From: Jiangella asiatica
GTDB taxonomy: Bacteria; Actinomycetota; Actinomycetes; Jiangellales; Jiangellaceae
DNA length: 64,000 bases
Assembly: GCF_004349065.1 (NCBI RefSeq)
Contig: NZ_SMKZ01000037.1
Span: 1-64,000, forward strand
Direction of reading: 5' to 3'
Position 1 is the first letter of the stretch, and each line of letters begins with the position of its first letter. A program made the position numbers and the translations under genes. The notes under the pieces were generated by a model. The model had not been told where the DNA came from and did not search any database. It was given only the letters and a program-made list of their open reading frames with translations. Positions 25,348-33,736 of the stretch are shown piece by piece.

Positions 25348-26183
25348 GAGGCGGCTCCGGTGGCGGGGACGGCGGCGAACAGCCGGGGCTTGCGGCCGGC
25401 GATGAGGGCGGGGTCGAGCGCGGCTCGGCGCAGCTGCCGGGTGTACTCGTGCCGAGGCCGGCTCAGCACCTCCTCGGTGGGACCGTGCTCGACGAACGTG
25501 CCGCGCGACATGACCGCGACCTCCTGGCTGATCTCGCGGACCACACCGAGGTTGTGCGAGATGAACAGGTAGGCGATGTCCTCCTGGTCCTGCAGCTCCC
25601 GCAGCAGCTCCAGGACCTGCGCCTGCACCGAGACGTCGAGAGCGCTGGTGGCCTCGTCGCAGATGAGGATCTTGGGCCGGCTGGCCAGCGCGCGAGCGAT
25701 GCCGATGCGCTGGCGCTGACCGCCGGAGAACTCCGGCGGGCGCCGGTCGGCGTGCTCACGCGTCAGCCCGACCCGGGTGAGCAGCTCGACGGCCCGCCGG
25801 CGCCGCTCGGCCCGGTCGGACACGCCGCGCAGCCGCAGCGGCTCGGCGACGATGCCGGCCGCGGTCAGGTGCGGGTCGAGCGAGCCGTACGGATCCTGGA
25901 AGATCATCTGGATGTCGCCGCGGAGCGGTCGCAGCTCGCGCTCGCCGAGCGTGGCGAGGTCGCGGCCGGCGTAGCGGATGGAGCCCTCGGCCGGCGTCTC
26001 CAACCGCACGAGCGCGCGGGCGAGCGTGGACTTGCCGCAGCCGGACTCGCCGACGACGGCCAGCGTCCGTCCGGGCGCGAGGTCGAAGCTGACGCCGTCG
26101 ACCACCCGGTTGCGGCGCCGGTCGACGGTGTAGTCGACGCAGAGGTCGCGCACCGCCAGCAGCGGCTCGCCGGTCGGGGTCAT
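25344..26183 (-). CDS. Opp/Dpp-type ABC transporter ATP-binding protein (OppF-like)
   Basis: A 279-residue ATPase. Walker A GESGCGKST, the Q-loop MIFQDPYGSLDPH, ABC signature FSGGQRQRIGIARAL, Walker B KILICDEATSALD and switch His ISHN are intact. The OppF/DppF C-terminal segment (HEYTRQLRRAALDP) is present. It energises the adjacent oligopeptide-type permeases, paired with the OppD-like subunit whose gene overlaps it by 4 bp. In this locus the cargo is likely a glycoside or acid sugar rather than a peptide, as judged from the neighbours. Confidence 0.93.
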   Translation of the reverse strand: MTPTGEPLLAVRDLCVDYTVDRRRNRVVDGVSFDLAPGRTLAVVGESGCGKSTLARALVRLETPAEGSIRYAGRDLATLGERELRPLRGDIQMIFQDPYGSLDPHLTAAGIVAEPLRLRGVSDRAERRRRAVELLTRVGLTREHADRRPPEFSGGQRQRIGIARALASRPKILICDEATSALDVSVQAQVLELLRELQDQEDIAYLFISHNLGVVREISQEVAVMSRGTFVEHGPTEEVLSRPRHEYTRQLRRAALDPALIAGRKPRLFAAVPATGAAS

Positions 26184-26989
26184 GCCACACCTCCGTCGGT
26201 CCAGGCTCCCAGCCGCGGAACGGCGTCCAGCAGCCGGCGGGTGTAGTCCTGCTGAGGCGCGCCGACGACGGCCTCGACTTCGCCGCTTTCGACGAAGCGG
26301 CCGTCGCGCATGACGTGCACCCGGTCACTGACCAGCCGGGCGACGCCGATGTCGTGCGTGATCATGAGGATGCCGGCGGACGTGCGGTCCTGCAGGTCCA
26401 GCAGCAGGTCGAGGATGCCGGCCTGGACGGTCACGTCCAGGGCGCTGGTCGGCTCGTCGGCCACCAGCAGGTGCGGATCGATGGCCAGCGCGATCGCGAT
26501 GAGCACCCGCTGCAGCATGCCTCCGGAGAGCTGATGCGGGTAGGCGTCGAGCTGACGGCGCGGGTCGGTGATGCGCACGGAGTCCAGCAGGTCGGTGGCG
26601 CGCTCGCGGCGGGCGGAGCGGGACAGTCCCGGTTCGCTGCGGGCCAGCACCTCGCCGAGCTGCCGGCCCACCGTGGCGACCGGGCTGAGCGCCGTCATGG
26701 GGTCCTGCGGAATCATCGCGATGGTGCGCCCGCGCAGCTTGCCCGCCTCACGCGGCCGGGCCACGACGTCGACGCCGTCCACCACGCACCGGCCGGACAC
26801 CACCGCCAGCCGCTCCGGCAGTAGGGCCTGCACCGCCATCGCGGTAGTGGACTTGCCGCTGCCGGACTCGCCGATCAGCGTGACCGTCTCGGACCGGTCG
26901 ACGGTGAACGAGATGCCGTCGACCGCGCGGACGACCCCGGCCTCGGTCATCAGCTCCACCTGCAGGTCCTGCACGTCGAGCAGCGTCAT
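26180..26989 (-). CDS. Opp/Dpp-type ABC transporter ATP-binding protein (OppD-like)
   Basis: A 269-residue ATPase with Walker A GESGSGKSTTAM, Q-loop MIPQDPMTALSPVA, signature LSGGMLQRVLIAIAL, Walker B LLVADEPTSALD and switch MITHD. The C-terminus QDYTRRLLDAVPRLG matches the OppD group, though the Cys-rich Fe-S motif of some DppD proteins is absent. ATGA overlaps exist on both sides, with the OppC-like permease upstream and the OppF-like ATPase downstream, so subunit stoichiometry is translationally coupled. Confidence 0.93.
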   Translation of the reverse strand: MTLLDVQDLQVELMTEAGVVRAVDGISFTVDRSETVTLIGESGSGKSTTAMAVQALLPERLAVVSGRCVVDGVDVVARPREAGKLRGRTIAMIPQDPMTALSPVATVGRQLGEVLARSEPGLSRSARRERATDLLDSVRITDPRRQLDAYPHQLSGGMLQRVLIAIALAIDPHLLVADEPTSALDVTVQAGILDLLLDLQDRTSAGILMITHDIGVARLVSDRVHVMRDGRFVESGEVEAVVGAPQQDYTRRLLDAVPRLGAWTDGGVA

Positions 26990-27894
26990 TGCGGCTCTCC
27001 CTTCCCGCCGCGCGACCGCGACACCCGGTCGCGCAGCCCGTCGCCGAGGAGGTTGACCCCGACCACCAGCAGCACGATGACCAGGCCGGTCAGCGTCACC
27101 AGCCACCACGAGGTGGTGATGTAGCCCTGGCCGTCGGCGATGATGCGGCCCCACGTCGGGTGCGGCCGCTCGACGCCGGCGCCGAGGAAGCTGAGCGCAC
27201 TCTCCAGCAGTACCGCCTGTGCCAGGAGCAGCAGCATGACCACGACCACCTGGTTGACGATGTTCGGTACCACGTGGCGGACCAGGACGCCCGCCCGGCG
27301 CAGGCCGAGCACCCGGGCCGCGGCAACGTACGGCTTCTCCCGCTCGACCAACACCATGGCGCGGGTGAGCCGGGCCGGCTCCGGCCACTGCGCGAACGCG
27401 ATGACCAGCGTGATCACCGTGATCGACGGACCGAACAGGGCCACCACGAGCAGGAGCAGGAGCAGCAGCGGCACCGACAGCTGCGCCTCGAGCAGCCGGG
27501 AGACGACGGCATCGACCCACCGTCCGTAATAGCCCGCGGCCGCGCCCGCGACGACACCGACGACGCCGGAGACCAGCACCGCGAGCACGCCGATGGTCAG
27601 TGACACCTGGCCGCCGTGCAGAATCCGCGAGAGCAGGTCGCGGCCGAGCTGGTCGGTGCCGAACAGATGGCCGTCGGTGAACGGCGGCAGCCGGCGCTGG
27701 GAGAGGTCCTGTTCGAGCGGGTCCGGCAGCGGCAGCACGTTCGCCAGCAGGATCGGGACCACCACCACGCCGGCCAGCACCGAGCCCAGGACGATCTTGA
27801 GCCGGCTGGCGCGTCGCCGCAGCGCCGCCGCCGAGTGCTCGAGCCGGTCCGGTGTGACGGCGCTCGGACGGGCCGCCTGCACCTCGGATGTCAT
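26986..27894 (-). CDS. Opp/Dpp-type ABC transporter permease (OppC-like)
   Basis: A 302-residue inner-membrane permease. A cytoplasmic N-terminal arm leads to one helix, then the OppC_N-type DLSQRRLPPFTDGHLFGTDQLGRDLLSRILHGG motif and a BPD_transp_1 domain with about five helices. The coupling helix is AAARVLGLRRAGVLVRHVVPN. The ATG at 27894 overlaps the stop of the OppB-like gene; the stop overlaps the start of the OppD-like gene. It works as a heterodimer with OppB. Confidence 0.93.
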   Translation of the reverse strand: MTSEVQAARPSAVTPDRLEHSAAALRRRASRLKIVLGSVLAGVVVVPILLANVLPLPDPLEQDLSQRRLPPFTDGHLFGTDQLGRDLLSRILHGGQVSLTIGVLAVLVSGVVGVVAGAAAGYYGRWVDAVVSRLLEAQLSVPLLLLLLLVVALFGPSITVITLVIAFAQWPEPARLTRAMVLVEREKPYVAAARVLGLRRAGVLVRHVVPNIVNQVVVVMLLLLAQAVLLESALSFLGAGVERPHPTWGRIIADGQGYITTSWWLVTLTGLVIVLLVVGVNLLGDGLRDRVSRSRGGKGEPQ

Positions 27895-28826
27895 CGCGAC
27901 ACCGCCTTTCCGACGCGCACCCGCGGATCGAGCAACGGGTACAGCAGGTCGACGAGCAGTTGTACCCCGATGGCCAGCAGGCTGGTCACCAGCACGGTGG
28001 CCTGGATGAGCGGGTAGTCGCGCGTCTCCAGGGCCCGCACCACCAGTGAACCGATGCCCGGCCAGGCGAACACCACCTCGACCACGACGACCCCGTTGAG
28101 CATCGACGCGAACCTGGTGCCCAGCGCCGTCAACACCGGGATGGACGAGTTGGCGAACGCGTACCGCCAGGTCAGCGCGCGCTCGGCTGAGCCGCGCGAA
28201 CGCGCCACCGTGACGTACGGAGCGGCCAGGTTGGCGGCCATCTCGCGGTGCACCAGCCGCGAGATCAGCGCCACTTGCAGCAGTGCGATGGTGACGGCCG
28301 GCAGCACCAGCCCCGACCAGGTGGTGAAGCCGGACGCGGGGAAGATCGGCACGACCACGGCCAGCAGTGTCAGCAGCATGATGCCGGTCCAGAACTCCGG
28401 CATGGACTGCCCGGCGATGGTGCCGACGTTGGCGCCGAGGTCCCAGCCGGTGTTGGCCCGCCGGGCGGTGAACACCCCGAGCGGGATGGCGACCAGAGCC
28501 GTCAGCAGGATCGCCGCACCGGCCAGGGTGATGGTGTAGGGCAGCCGCTCCAGCACGACGTCCAGCGCCGGCTCGCGGAACGAGTACGACATGCCCAGGT
28601 CGCCCTGCAACAGCCCGGTGATGAAGTGCCAGTACTGCTGCGGGACGGAGTCGACCAGACCCATCTCCTCGCGGATGGCCTGCAGGTCCTCCGTCGTCGC
28701 CAGCGGCCCGCCCACGGCCGCGGCCGGGTCGCCCGGCGCGAGGCGGACCAGCACGAACACCGTCGAGACGATGAGGAAGACGGTCAGCAGGCTCTGCGCG
28801 ATGCGAAGTGCCAGGTAGCGGGCCAC
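27891..28826 (-). CDS. Opp/Dpp-type ABC transporter permease (OppB-like)
   Basis: A 311-residue permease with six predicted helices. OppB hallmarks are the N-terminal ARYLALRIAQSLLTVFLIVSTVFVLVRLAPGDPA segment, the periplasmic loop LGLVD...YWHFITGLLQGDLGMSYSF, and the coupling helix VARSRGSAERALTWRYAFANS. The C-terminal FAWPGIGSLVVRALETRDYPLIQA is highly typical. It starts 3 nt after the substrate-binding-protein stop and is cotranscribed with it. Confidence 0.93.
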   Translation of the reverse strand: MARYLALRIAQSLLTVFLIVSTVFVLVRLAPGDPAAAVGGPLATTEDLQAIREEMGLVDSVPQQYWHFITGLLQGDLGMSYSFREPALDVVLERLPYTITLAGAAILLTALVAIPLGVFTARRANTGWDLGANVGTIAGQSMPEFWTGIMLLTLLAVVVPIFPASGFTTWSGLVLPAVTIALLQVALISRLVHREMAANLAAPYVTVARSRGSAERALTWRYAFANSSIPVLTALGTRFASMLNGVVVVEVVFAWPGIGSLVVRALETRDYPLIQATVLVTSLLAIGVQLLVDLLYPLLDPRVRVGKAVSR

Positions 28827-28829
28827 GGG

Positions 28830-30413
28830 TCAGCCCTCCTCGAGCCGCACCGCGGCGAGGTCGTAGGAGTTGATGGGCAGCAGGTCCAGGCCGCTCACGG
28901 TGTCGCGGTGTGCCAGCAGCACGTCCTGCGTGAACGCCCACATCGCCGGCCAGAGGTCCCAGATGGAGCGCTGGACGTCCTCCAGCAGCACCGCCCGGCG
29001 TTCGTCGTCGGTCTCGGCCGCGGCCGCCGTGATGCCGCCGGCGATGTCGTCGTAGACGAAGCCCATGAACGCGTCGCCGGTGGCTTCCATCTCCGGGGTG
29101 CCGGCGAACAGGCCCTGCAGACTGGTCAGCGCCAGTCCGGTCTGGTTGCCGTAGCCGTTGCCGATGATGTCGAAGTCGCCGCCGCGGCCCTGCCGCCAGG
29201 TGGGGAGGTCGCCGCCGGGCTCGAACTGGCGCAGGTGCGCCCGCACGCCGATGTCGCCGAGCATCTGCGCGACCGCCTCCATGACGTAGGCGTCGGAGGC
29301 GAACTCACCGGACTCCCAGATGATGGTGAGCTCGAGGTCGTCCACACCCTCGGCGTCGAGCATCTGCCGGGCCCGGCGTGGGTCGAACTCGAAGCTCCCG
29401 ACCTCGTACGCGCCGTCCAGGCTGAGCGGGACGACGCCGTCGGTGGGTGTGACGCTGTCGAGCAGCACGTCGCGCACGATGCTCGGGCCGTCGATGGCCA
29501 AGCTCAGCGCCCGCCGGACCGCCGGGCGGGAGAGCGGGTGCTCCGGCGGCTTGCGGAAGTTGTAGAAGAGCTGGACCAGGCGGGTTCCCTGAGCCTGCAG
29601 GAGGTTCATGCCGGGCAGCCCGTCGAGCTGCTCGGCGGAGTCGGGGGAGATGGAGTCGATGACGTCGACCTCGCCGCTGCGCAGTGCGAGCACCCGGCTG
29701 GTCTCCTCGGGCAGGAAGCGGATGCTCACCCGCTCCACGCCCGGCGCCGGGCCCCAGTAGTCGGGGTTGGCCCGCAGCGTGTAGTCGCCGGTGCCGCGGT
29801 TGGCCTCGGTGACCAGGTACGGGCCGGAACCGACGCCGTCGGACAGCTCCTCCGGCAGGTTCGCCGCGGCCGGGGAGATGAGGATGTTGCTCATCAGGGC
29901 GTCGAGACCGACCAGCGGCCGCTGGGTCACGAGGTCGAACGTCTGGTCGTCGACCTGCTCGACCTGCGGCCACTCCGGGAACTGGTTGCCGACGAAGGAC
30001 GCCTCTACCTGCTGGTACATCTCCAGCGCGGTGGCGACGTCGGCGACAGTGACCGGCGTGCCGTCGGAGTACACGGCCTCGGGGCGCAGCCGCACCCGCC
30101 ACGCGGTGGGCGAGGCGAGCTCGAAGCTCTCGGCCAGCACCGGCTCCGGCCGCAGCCCGTCGCCGATGCGTGTCAGCGCCTGGCGTACCGCGCGCTGGAC
30201 CGTGACGTGCGCGTCGAACTGGTTGAGCTTGTTGTCCAGGCTGACCAGCGACCGGTTCAGCGCCAGCGTCAGAGTGCCGGCGCCGGACGTGCCGGTCGGG
30301 CCGGCGCAGGCCGCGAGGACCGGGCCGAGCGCCAGGCCGGCGCTGGTCGCGAACCCGGCCCGCAGGAGGTCGCGTCGGCTCATGCCGCGACGCGACCGAC
30401 CACTGCCGTCCAT
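28830..30413 (-). CDS. ABC transporter substrate-binding lipoprotein, SBP_bac_5 (Opp/Dpp) family
   Basis: A 527-residue exported receptor. The N-terminus carries a Tat-type signal (SRRDLLRAG) and a lipobox (PVLAAC), so it is folded before export and then lipidated. The cluster-C substrate-binding fold is seen in VLAESFELASPTAWRVRLRPEAVYSDGTPVTVADV, YLVTEANRGTGDYTLRANPDYWG and FNFRKPP-like blocks. The family binds peptides, glycosides or metal chelates. GGAGGTGACG sets the ATG at 30413. Transcription starts at the divergent promoter (30448-30488), so it leads the eight-gene minus-strand operon. Confidence 0.92.
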   Translation of the reverse strand: MDGSGRSRRGMSRRDLLRAGFATSAGLALGPVLAACAGPTGTSGAGTLTLALNRSLVSLDNKLNQFDAHVTVQRAVRQALTRIGDGLRPEPVLAESFELASPTAWRVRLRPEAVYSDGTPVTVADVATALEMYQQVEASFVGNQFPEWPQVEQVDDQTFDLVTQRPLVGLDALMSNILISPAAANLPEELSDGVGSGPYLVTEANRGTGDYTLRANPDYWGPAPGVERVSIRFLPEETSRVLALRSGEVDVIDSISPDSAEQLDGLPGMNLLQAQGTRLVQLFYNFRKPPEHPLSRPAVRRALSLAIDGPSIVRDVLLDSVTPTDGVVPLSLDGAYEVGSFEFDPRRARQMLDAEGVDDLELTIIWESGEFASDAYVMEAVAQMLGDIGVRAHLRQFEPGGDLPTWRQGRGGDFDIIGNGYGNQTGLALTSLQGLFAGTPEMEATGDAFMGFVYDDIAGGITAAAAETDDERRAVLLEDVQRSIWDLWPAMWAFTQDVLLAHRDTVSGLDLLPINSYDLAAVRLEEG

Positions 30414-30447
30414 CGTCACCTCCGGAAGTCCGCGAGTCGTGCGGATC

Positions 30448-30488
30448 ACATTGGCACCTTTGCGCGAAACGCGCAAGTAACGTAGCGT
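30448..30488. promoter_or_regulatory. back-to-back promoters sharing one palindromic operator
   Basis: TTGCGCG-aaa-CGCGCAA (30460-30476) contains a TTGCGC -35 hexamer on each strand. Exactly 17 bp away lie TAGCGT (30483-30488) for the rightward kinase operon and CAATGT (reverse of 30448-30453) for the leftward transporter operon. Extra CGCGCAA and CGTGCAA half sites follow at 30524 and 30533. A repressor bound here would block both polymerases; the DeoR protein encoded at 32778 is the obvious candidate. Confidence 0.65.
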
Positions 30489-30571
30489 TCACTCTCGTCC
30501 GGGAGGGTTCGGCCGCGGACCATCGCGCAAGGCGTGCAAAGCGGGCGAAGTGGCAGGAAGGAGCCTTGATC

Positions 30572-31765
30572 ATGGTGGCTCCCGTGCTGCTCGTGGCGGA
30601 CGACCTGACCGGGTCGGCCGAGGCTGCGGCCGCTTTCCTCCCGCGCACTGTGCGCATTCGATGGTGGTCGGAGCTGCGCGAGACGCGCGATTCTGGCGAC
30701 GGTCGCGAGGGTGATGTACTCGCCGTCGACACCGACTCACGGTACGTGCGCGCGGACGAGGCCGCCCGGCGCTGCCGGTCCGCGCTGGCGTTGCTGCCGG
30801 CCGGCGGCACCGTCGTCAAGAAGGTCGACTCCACGCTGCGCGGACCACTGGCCGCCGAGCTGGCGGCGCTGCGTGCCGACGGCGCGCCGCTGGTCGTCGC
30901 GCCAGCGCTGCCCGCCCTGGGCCGGACCGTCATCGGGGGAGCGGTCCGGGTCGACGGCGTGCCGCTGGAGCGCAGCGCCTCGTGGGCCGCGGAGTCGCGG
31001 CCGGCACCGTCGTCGGTGGCCGAGGCGCTGCGGCCGCTGCCGGCGGTCGTCGTCGGTCTCGACGTCGTGCGCGGGGCGGCCGACCGGCTGGCGGCGGCGC
31101 TGCTGGCCGCGGCCGACGCCGCCACGCTGCCGGTCTGCGACGCCGAGACCGACGCCGACCTCGACCACATCGTCCACGCCGGTGCGCTGACCGGGCGGCC
31201 GGTGCGCTGGGCGGGGTCGGCGGGGCTGGCGCACGCGCTGGCCCGCACGAGCCGGGCGCCGGCGGCTGGGACGACCCCGCCGGCGCCCACGGCCCGGCCA
31301 CCGGCGCTGTTCGTGGTCGGCAGCGCGGCGCCGTCGGCGCGGGCCCAGCTCGACCGGCTGACCGGGTGGACCGACACCGTCGTCGAGCTGGAGCCGGCGC
31401 TGCTCACCGATCCCGGTCTCGCGGCCACGGTGGCCGGGCGCACCGCCGGACGCAACGCCGTCGTCCACCTGGCCGCGGCCGACGGAGCAGAACGCTCGCC
31501 CGACGTGGTCGCGGCGCTGGCCCGCGCGGTAGCACCGGCCGCCGCCGACCATCCGACCCTGGTGCTCACCGGCGGCGAGACCGCCCGAGCCGTCCTCGCC
31601 GCCATCGGTGCCGGCGAGCTGCTGGTCCGCGACGCGTGGGACGACGGCGTCGTCGTCAGCACCGCGCCGGACGGGCACGTCGTCGTCACCAAGCCCGGCG
31701 CGTTCGGCGATCCGGACACCCTGCTGCGAGTCGCCCGGCGGCTCACGCACGAGGAGGACACATGA
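30572..31765 (+). CDS. four-carbon acid sugar kinase (DUF1537/OtnK family)
   Basis: A 397-residue kinase of the family first known as DUF1537, which phosphorylates tetronates such as D-/L-threonate and D-erythronate. The N-terminal sugar-binding domain starts LVADDLTGSAEAAAAFL and contains VVKKVDSTLRGPLAAEL and VAPALPALGRTVIGG. The C-terminal nucleotide-binding domain has LVLTGGETARAVLAAIGAGEL and VVTKPGAFGDPDTL. The ATG at 30572 has AAGGAG at good spacing; a TTG six bases earlier is too close to it. The stop overlaps the pdxA2-like start (ATGA), the classic partner gene in this pathway. Confidence 0.93.
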   Translation: MVAPVLLVADDLTGSAEAAAAFLPRTVRIRWWSELRETRDSGDGREGDVLAVDTDSRYVRADEAARRCRSALALLPAGGTVVKKVDSTLRGPLAAELAALRADGAPLVVAPALPALGRTVIGGAVRVDGVPLERSASWAAESRPAPSSVAEALRPLPAVVVGLDVVRGAADRLAAALLAAADAATLPVCDAETDADLDHIVHAGALTGRPVRWAGSAGLAHALARTSRAPAAGTTPPAPTARPPALFVVGSAAPSARAQLDRLTGWTDTVVELEPALLTDPGLAATVAGRTAGRNAVVHLAAADGAERSPDVVAALARAVAPAAADHPTLVLTGGETARAVLAAIGAGELLVRDAWDDGVVVSTAPDGHVVVTKPGAFGDPDTLLRVARRLTHEEDT

Positions 31766-32763
31766 CACCACCACTGGTCGCGGTCACCATGGGCGACGGC
31801 GCCGGCGTCGGCCCCGAGGTGGTCGTCCAGGCGCTCGCCGACCCGCGGGTGGGCAAGCTGTGCCGGCCGGTGGTCGTCGGCGACCTCGCCCGGCTGCGCG
31901 ACGCGGCGCGCATCTGCGGCGTCGACGTCGAGCTGCGCGCCGTCGCCGGGCCGGAGGACGCCACCTTCGCCGACGGTGTCATCGAGGTGATCGACCTCGG
32001 CCTGCTGCCCGCCGACCTGCCCTACGGCGAGCTGTCCGCCGTCGCCGGCGACGCCGCCTACCGGTACGTGAAGGCGGCCAGCGAGCTCGCGGTGACCGGC
32101 CGGGTCCAGGCCATCTGCACCGCGCCACTGAACAAGGAGGCCCTGCACGCCGGCGGGCACCGCTACCCCGGCCACACCGAGCTGCTGGCCGAGCTGTGCG
32201 GCGTCGACGAGGTCTCGATGATGCTCTCTACGCCCACCGTGAAGGTCATCCACGTCACCACCCACATCGGGCTCGTCGACGCCATCGAGCGCATCGACGC
32301 GCCGCTGGTCGAGCGGACCATCCGGCGCGGTCACGCCACCCTGCGCGACTCCGGCGTCGACGCCCCACGCCTCGGTGTCTGCGGCATCAACCCGCACGCC
32401 GGTGAGAACGGGCTGTTCGGCCGCGGCGAGGAGGAGAGCAAGATCGTGCCGGCGGTGGAGCGCTGCCGCGCCGACGGCATCGACGCGCAGGGCCCGCTGC
32501 CCGCCGACACCGCGTTCTTCCTGGCCAGCCGCGGTGACTACGACCTCATCGTGGCCATGTACCACGACCAAGGGCACGGCCCGGTGAAGGTGCTCGGCCT
32601 GGAGGCCGGCGTCAACATCACCGTTGGGCTCCCCGTCATCCGCACCTCGGTCGACCACGGCACCGCGTTCGACATCGCCGGCACCGGCGCCGCCGACGCC
32701 GGTAGCATGATCGAGGCGCTGCGCCAGGCGGCCGCGCTCGCGCCGAGCCCGTCCGGCCCGTAG
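31762..32763 (+). CDS. PdxA2-type 4-phospho-tetronate dehydrogenase
   Basis: A 333-residue PdxA-superfamily protein: MGDGAGVGPEVVVQAL, APLNKEALHAGGHRYPGHTELLAEL, GINPHAGENGLFGRGEEE, ADTAFF, VAMYHDQGHGPVKVLG and TSVDHGTAFDIAGTGAAD. The metal-binding His residues of these blocks are all present. Coupled to a DUF1537 kinase, PdxA2 proteins oxidise phospho-tetronates with decarboxylation to dihydroxyacetone phosphate, rather than making vitamin B6; this is known for the family and inferred here from context. It is translationally coupled to the kinase and followed by the DeoR gene. Confidence 0.92.
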   Translation: MTPPLVAVTMGDGAGVGPEVVVQALADPRVGKLCRPVVVGDLARLRDAARICGVDVELRAVAGPEDATFADGVIEVIDLGLLPADLPYGELSAVAGDAAYRYVKAASELAVTGRVQAICTAPLNKEALHAGGHRYPGHTELLAELCGVDEVSMMLSTPTVKVIHVTTHIGLVDAIERIDAPLVERTIRRGHATLRDSGVDAPRLGVCGINPHAGENGLFGRGEEESKIVPAVERCRADGIDAQGPLPADTAFFLASRGDYDLIVAMYHDQGHGPVKVLGLEAGVNITVGLPVIRTSVDHGTAFDIAGTGAADAGSMIEALRQAAALAPSPSGP

Positions 32764-32777
32764 CGAGGCGAGGTGGG

Positions 32778-33638
32778 ATGAGCGAACATCCGACGAGCGA
32801 GTCGCGGATCGAGCGCGAACTGGAAAAGCTGATCGGGTCCCAGGGTCGCGGGCGGCTCCCCGCGCGCGAGCGCCGCAGCGCCATCGTCGACCTCGCCTGG
32901 ACCGACGGCCGCGCCGAGGTCGAGGTGCTCGCGGACCACTTCGGCGTCACCGCATCGACCATCCGGCGCGACCTCGCGCTGCTGACGTCGCAGGGCAAGC
33001 TGGCCCGCACGTTCGGCGGCGCCATGGCACACGCACCCGTCGGCGAGACGTCCCTCGGCCAGCGCTCCCACGAGGCGTTCCGGCAGAAGCACGCCATCGC
33101 CGGCTGGGCCGCCGAACAGATCGGGACCGACGAGACCGTCATCCTTGATGCCGGCACCACCACCGCCCACCTGGCCCGGGCCCTGCGCCATCGCGACCGC
33201 CTCACCGTCGTCACCATCGGCCTCACGGTCGTCACCGAACTCGCCGACGCCGATGGGGTGGAAGTGCTGTGCCTGGGCGGTCGGCTGCGCCACATCAGCC
33301 ACGGCCTGGTCGGCCCGCTCGCCGAAGCCGCCCTCGAACGGGTCAGCGCCGACCGCGTCTTCCTCGGCGCCGACGGCATCACCGTCGACGACGGCATCTG
33401 CGAGGCCAACCTCGAGCAGACCCGCCTCAAGGAGCTCATGATGGCCCGCGCCGCCCAGGTCTACGTCCTGGCCGACGGCACCAAGCTCGGCCAGCGGCCG
33501 TTCCATGCGTGGGCCCGGATGCCGGCGTCCTGGACCCTCGTCACCGACGAGGGCGCCGAGCCGGCCGAGGTCCAGCGCTTCCGCTCGGCCGGCGTCGACG
33601 TCATCGTGGTCGACGACCGCTCCCGCCCCGTCGACTGA
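32778..33638 (+). CDS. DeoR/GlpR family sugar-responsive repressor
   Basis: A 286-residue regulator. Its winged HTH (VEVLADHFGVTASTIRRDLALLTSQGKLARTFGGAM) is preceded by a ~30-residue charged extension not usual in the family. The effector domain is the DeoR_C phosphosugar-binding fold, with ILDAGTTTAHLARAL and FLGADGITVDDGICEAN. It is the third gene of the kinase-PdxA2 operon, 14 nt after PdxA2, and probably represses both divergent operons through the 30460-30476 palindrome, with a phosphorylated tetronate as a plausible inducer. Confidence 0.92.
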   Translation: MSEHPTSESRIERELEKLIGSQGRGRLPARERRSAIVDLAWTDGRAEVEVLADHFGVTASTIRRDLALLTSQGKLARTFGGAMAHAPVGETSLGQRSHEAFRQKHAIAGWAAEQIGTDETVILDAGTTTAHLARALRHRDRLTVVTIGLTVVTELADADGVEVLCLGGRLRHISHGLVGPLAEAALERVSADRVFLGADGITVDDGICEANLEQTRLKELMMARAAQVYVLADGTKLGQRPFHAWARMPASWTLVTDEGAEPAEVQRFRSAGVDVIVVDDRSRPVD

Positions 33639-33736
33639 CAGCGCCCCGTCGCCGTCCCCTGCTCGCCGCGCCGCCACCCGCCCGGCTTCTCGTGATCAAC
33701 GCGGAGGTGATGGGGGTGACGGGTCAGGGGAGCGGA
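33639..33736. other. 98-bp convergent spacer
   Basis: It lies between the DeoR gene and the convergent amine oxidase. It contains another TGATCAACG string (33693) and only a weak 6-bp CCCCTG/CAGGGG pairing. No strong terminator is visible. Confidence 0.4.

Noticed and set aside
29305-32658. 1117-codon open frame on the minus strand across the kinase/PdxA2 operon
   Set aside because: High-GC mirror of real genes: Arg/Gly/Asp-rich, no domain, and it runs antisense through two well-supported enzymes and the divergent promoter.
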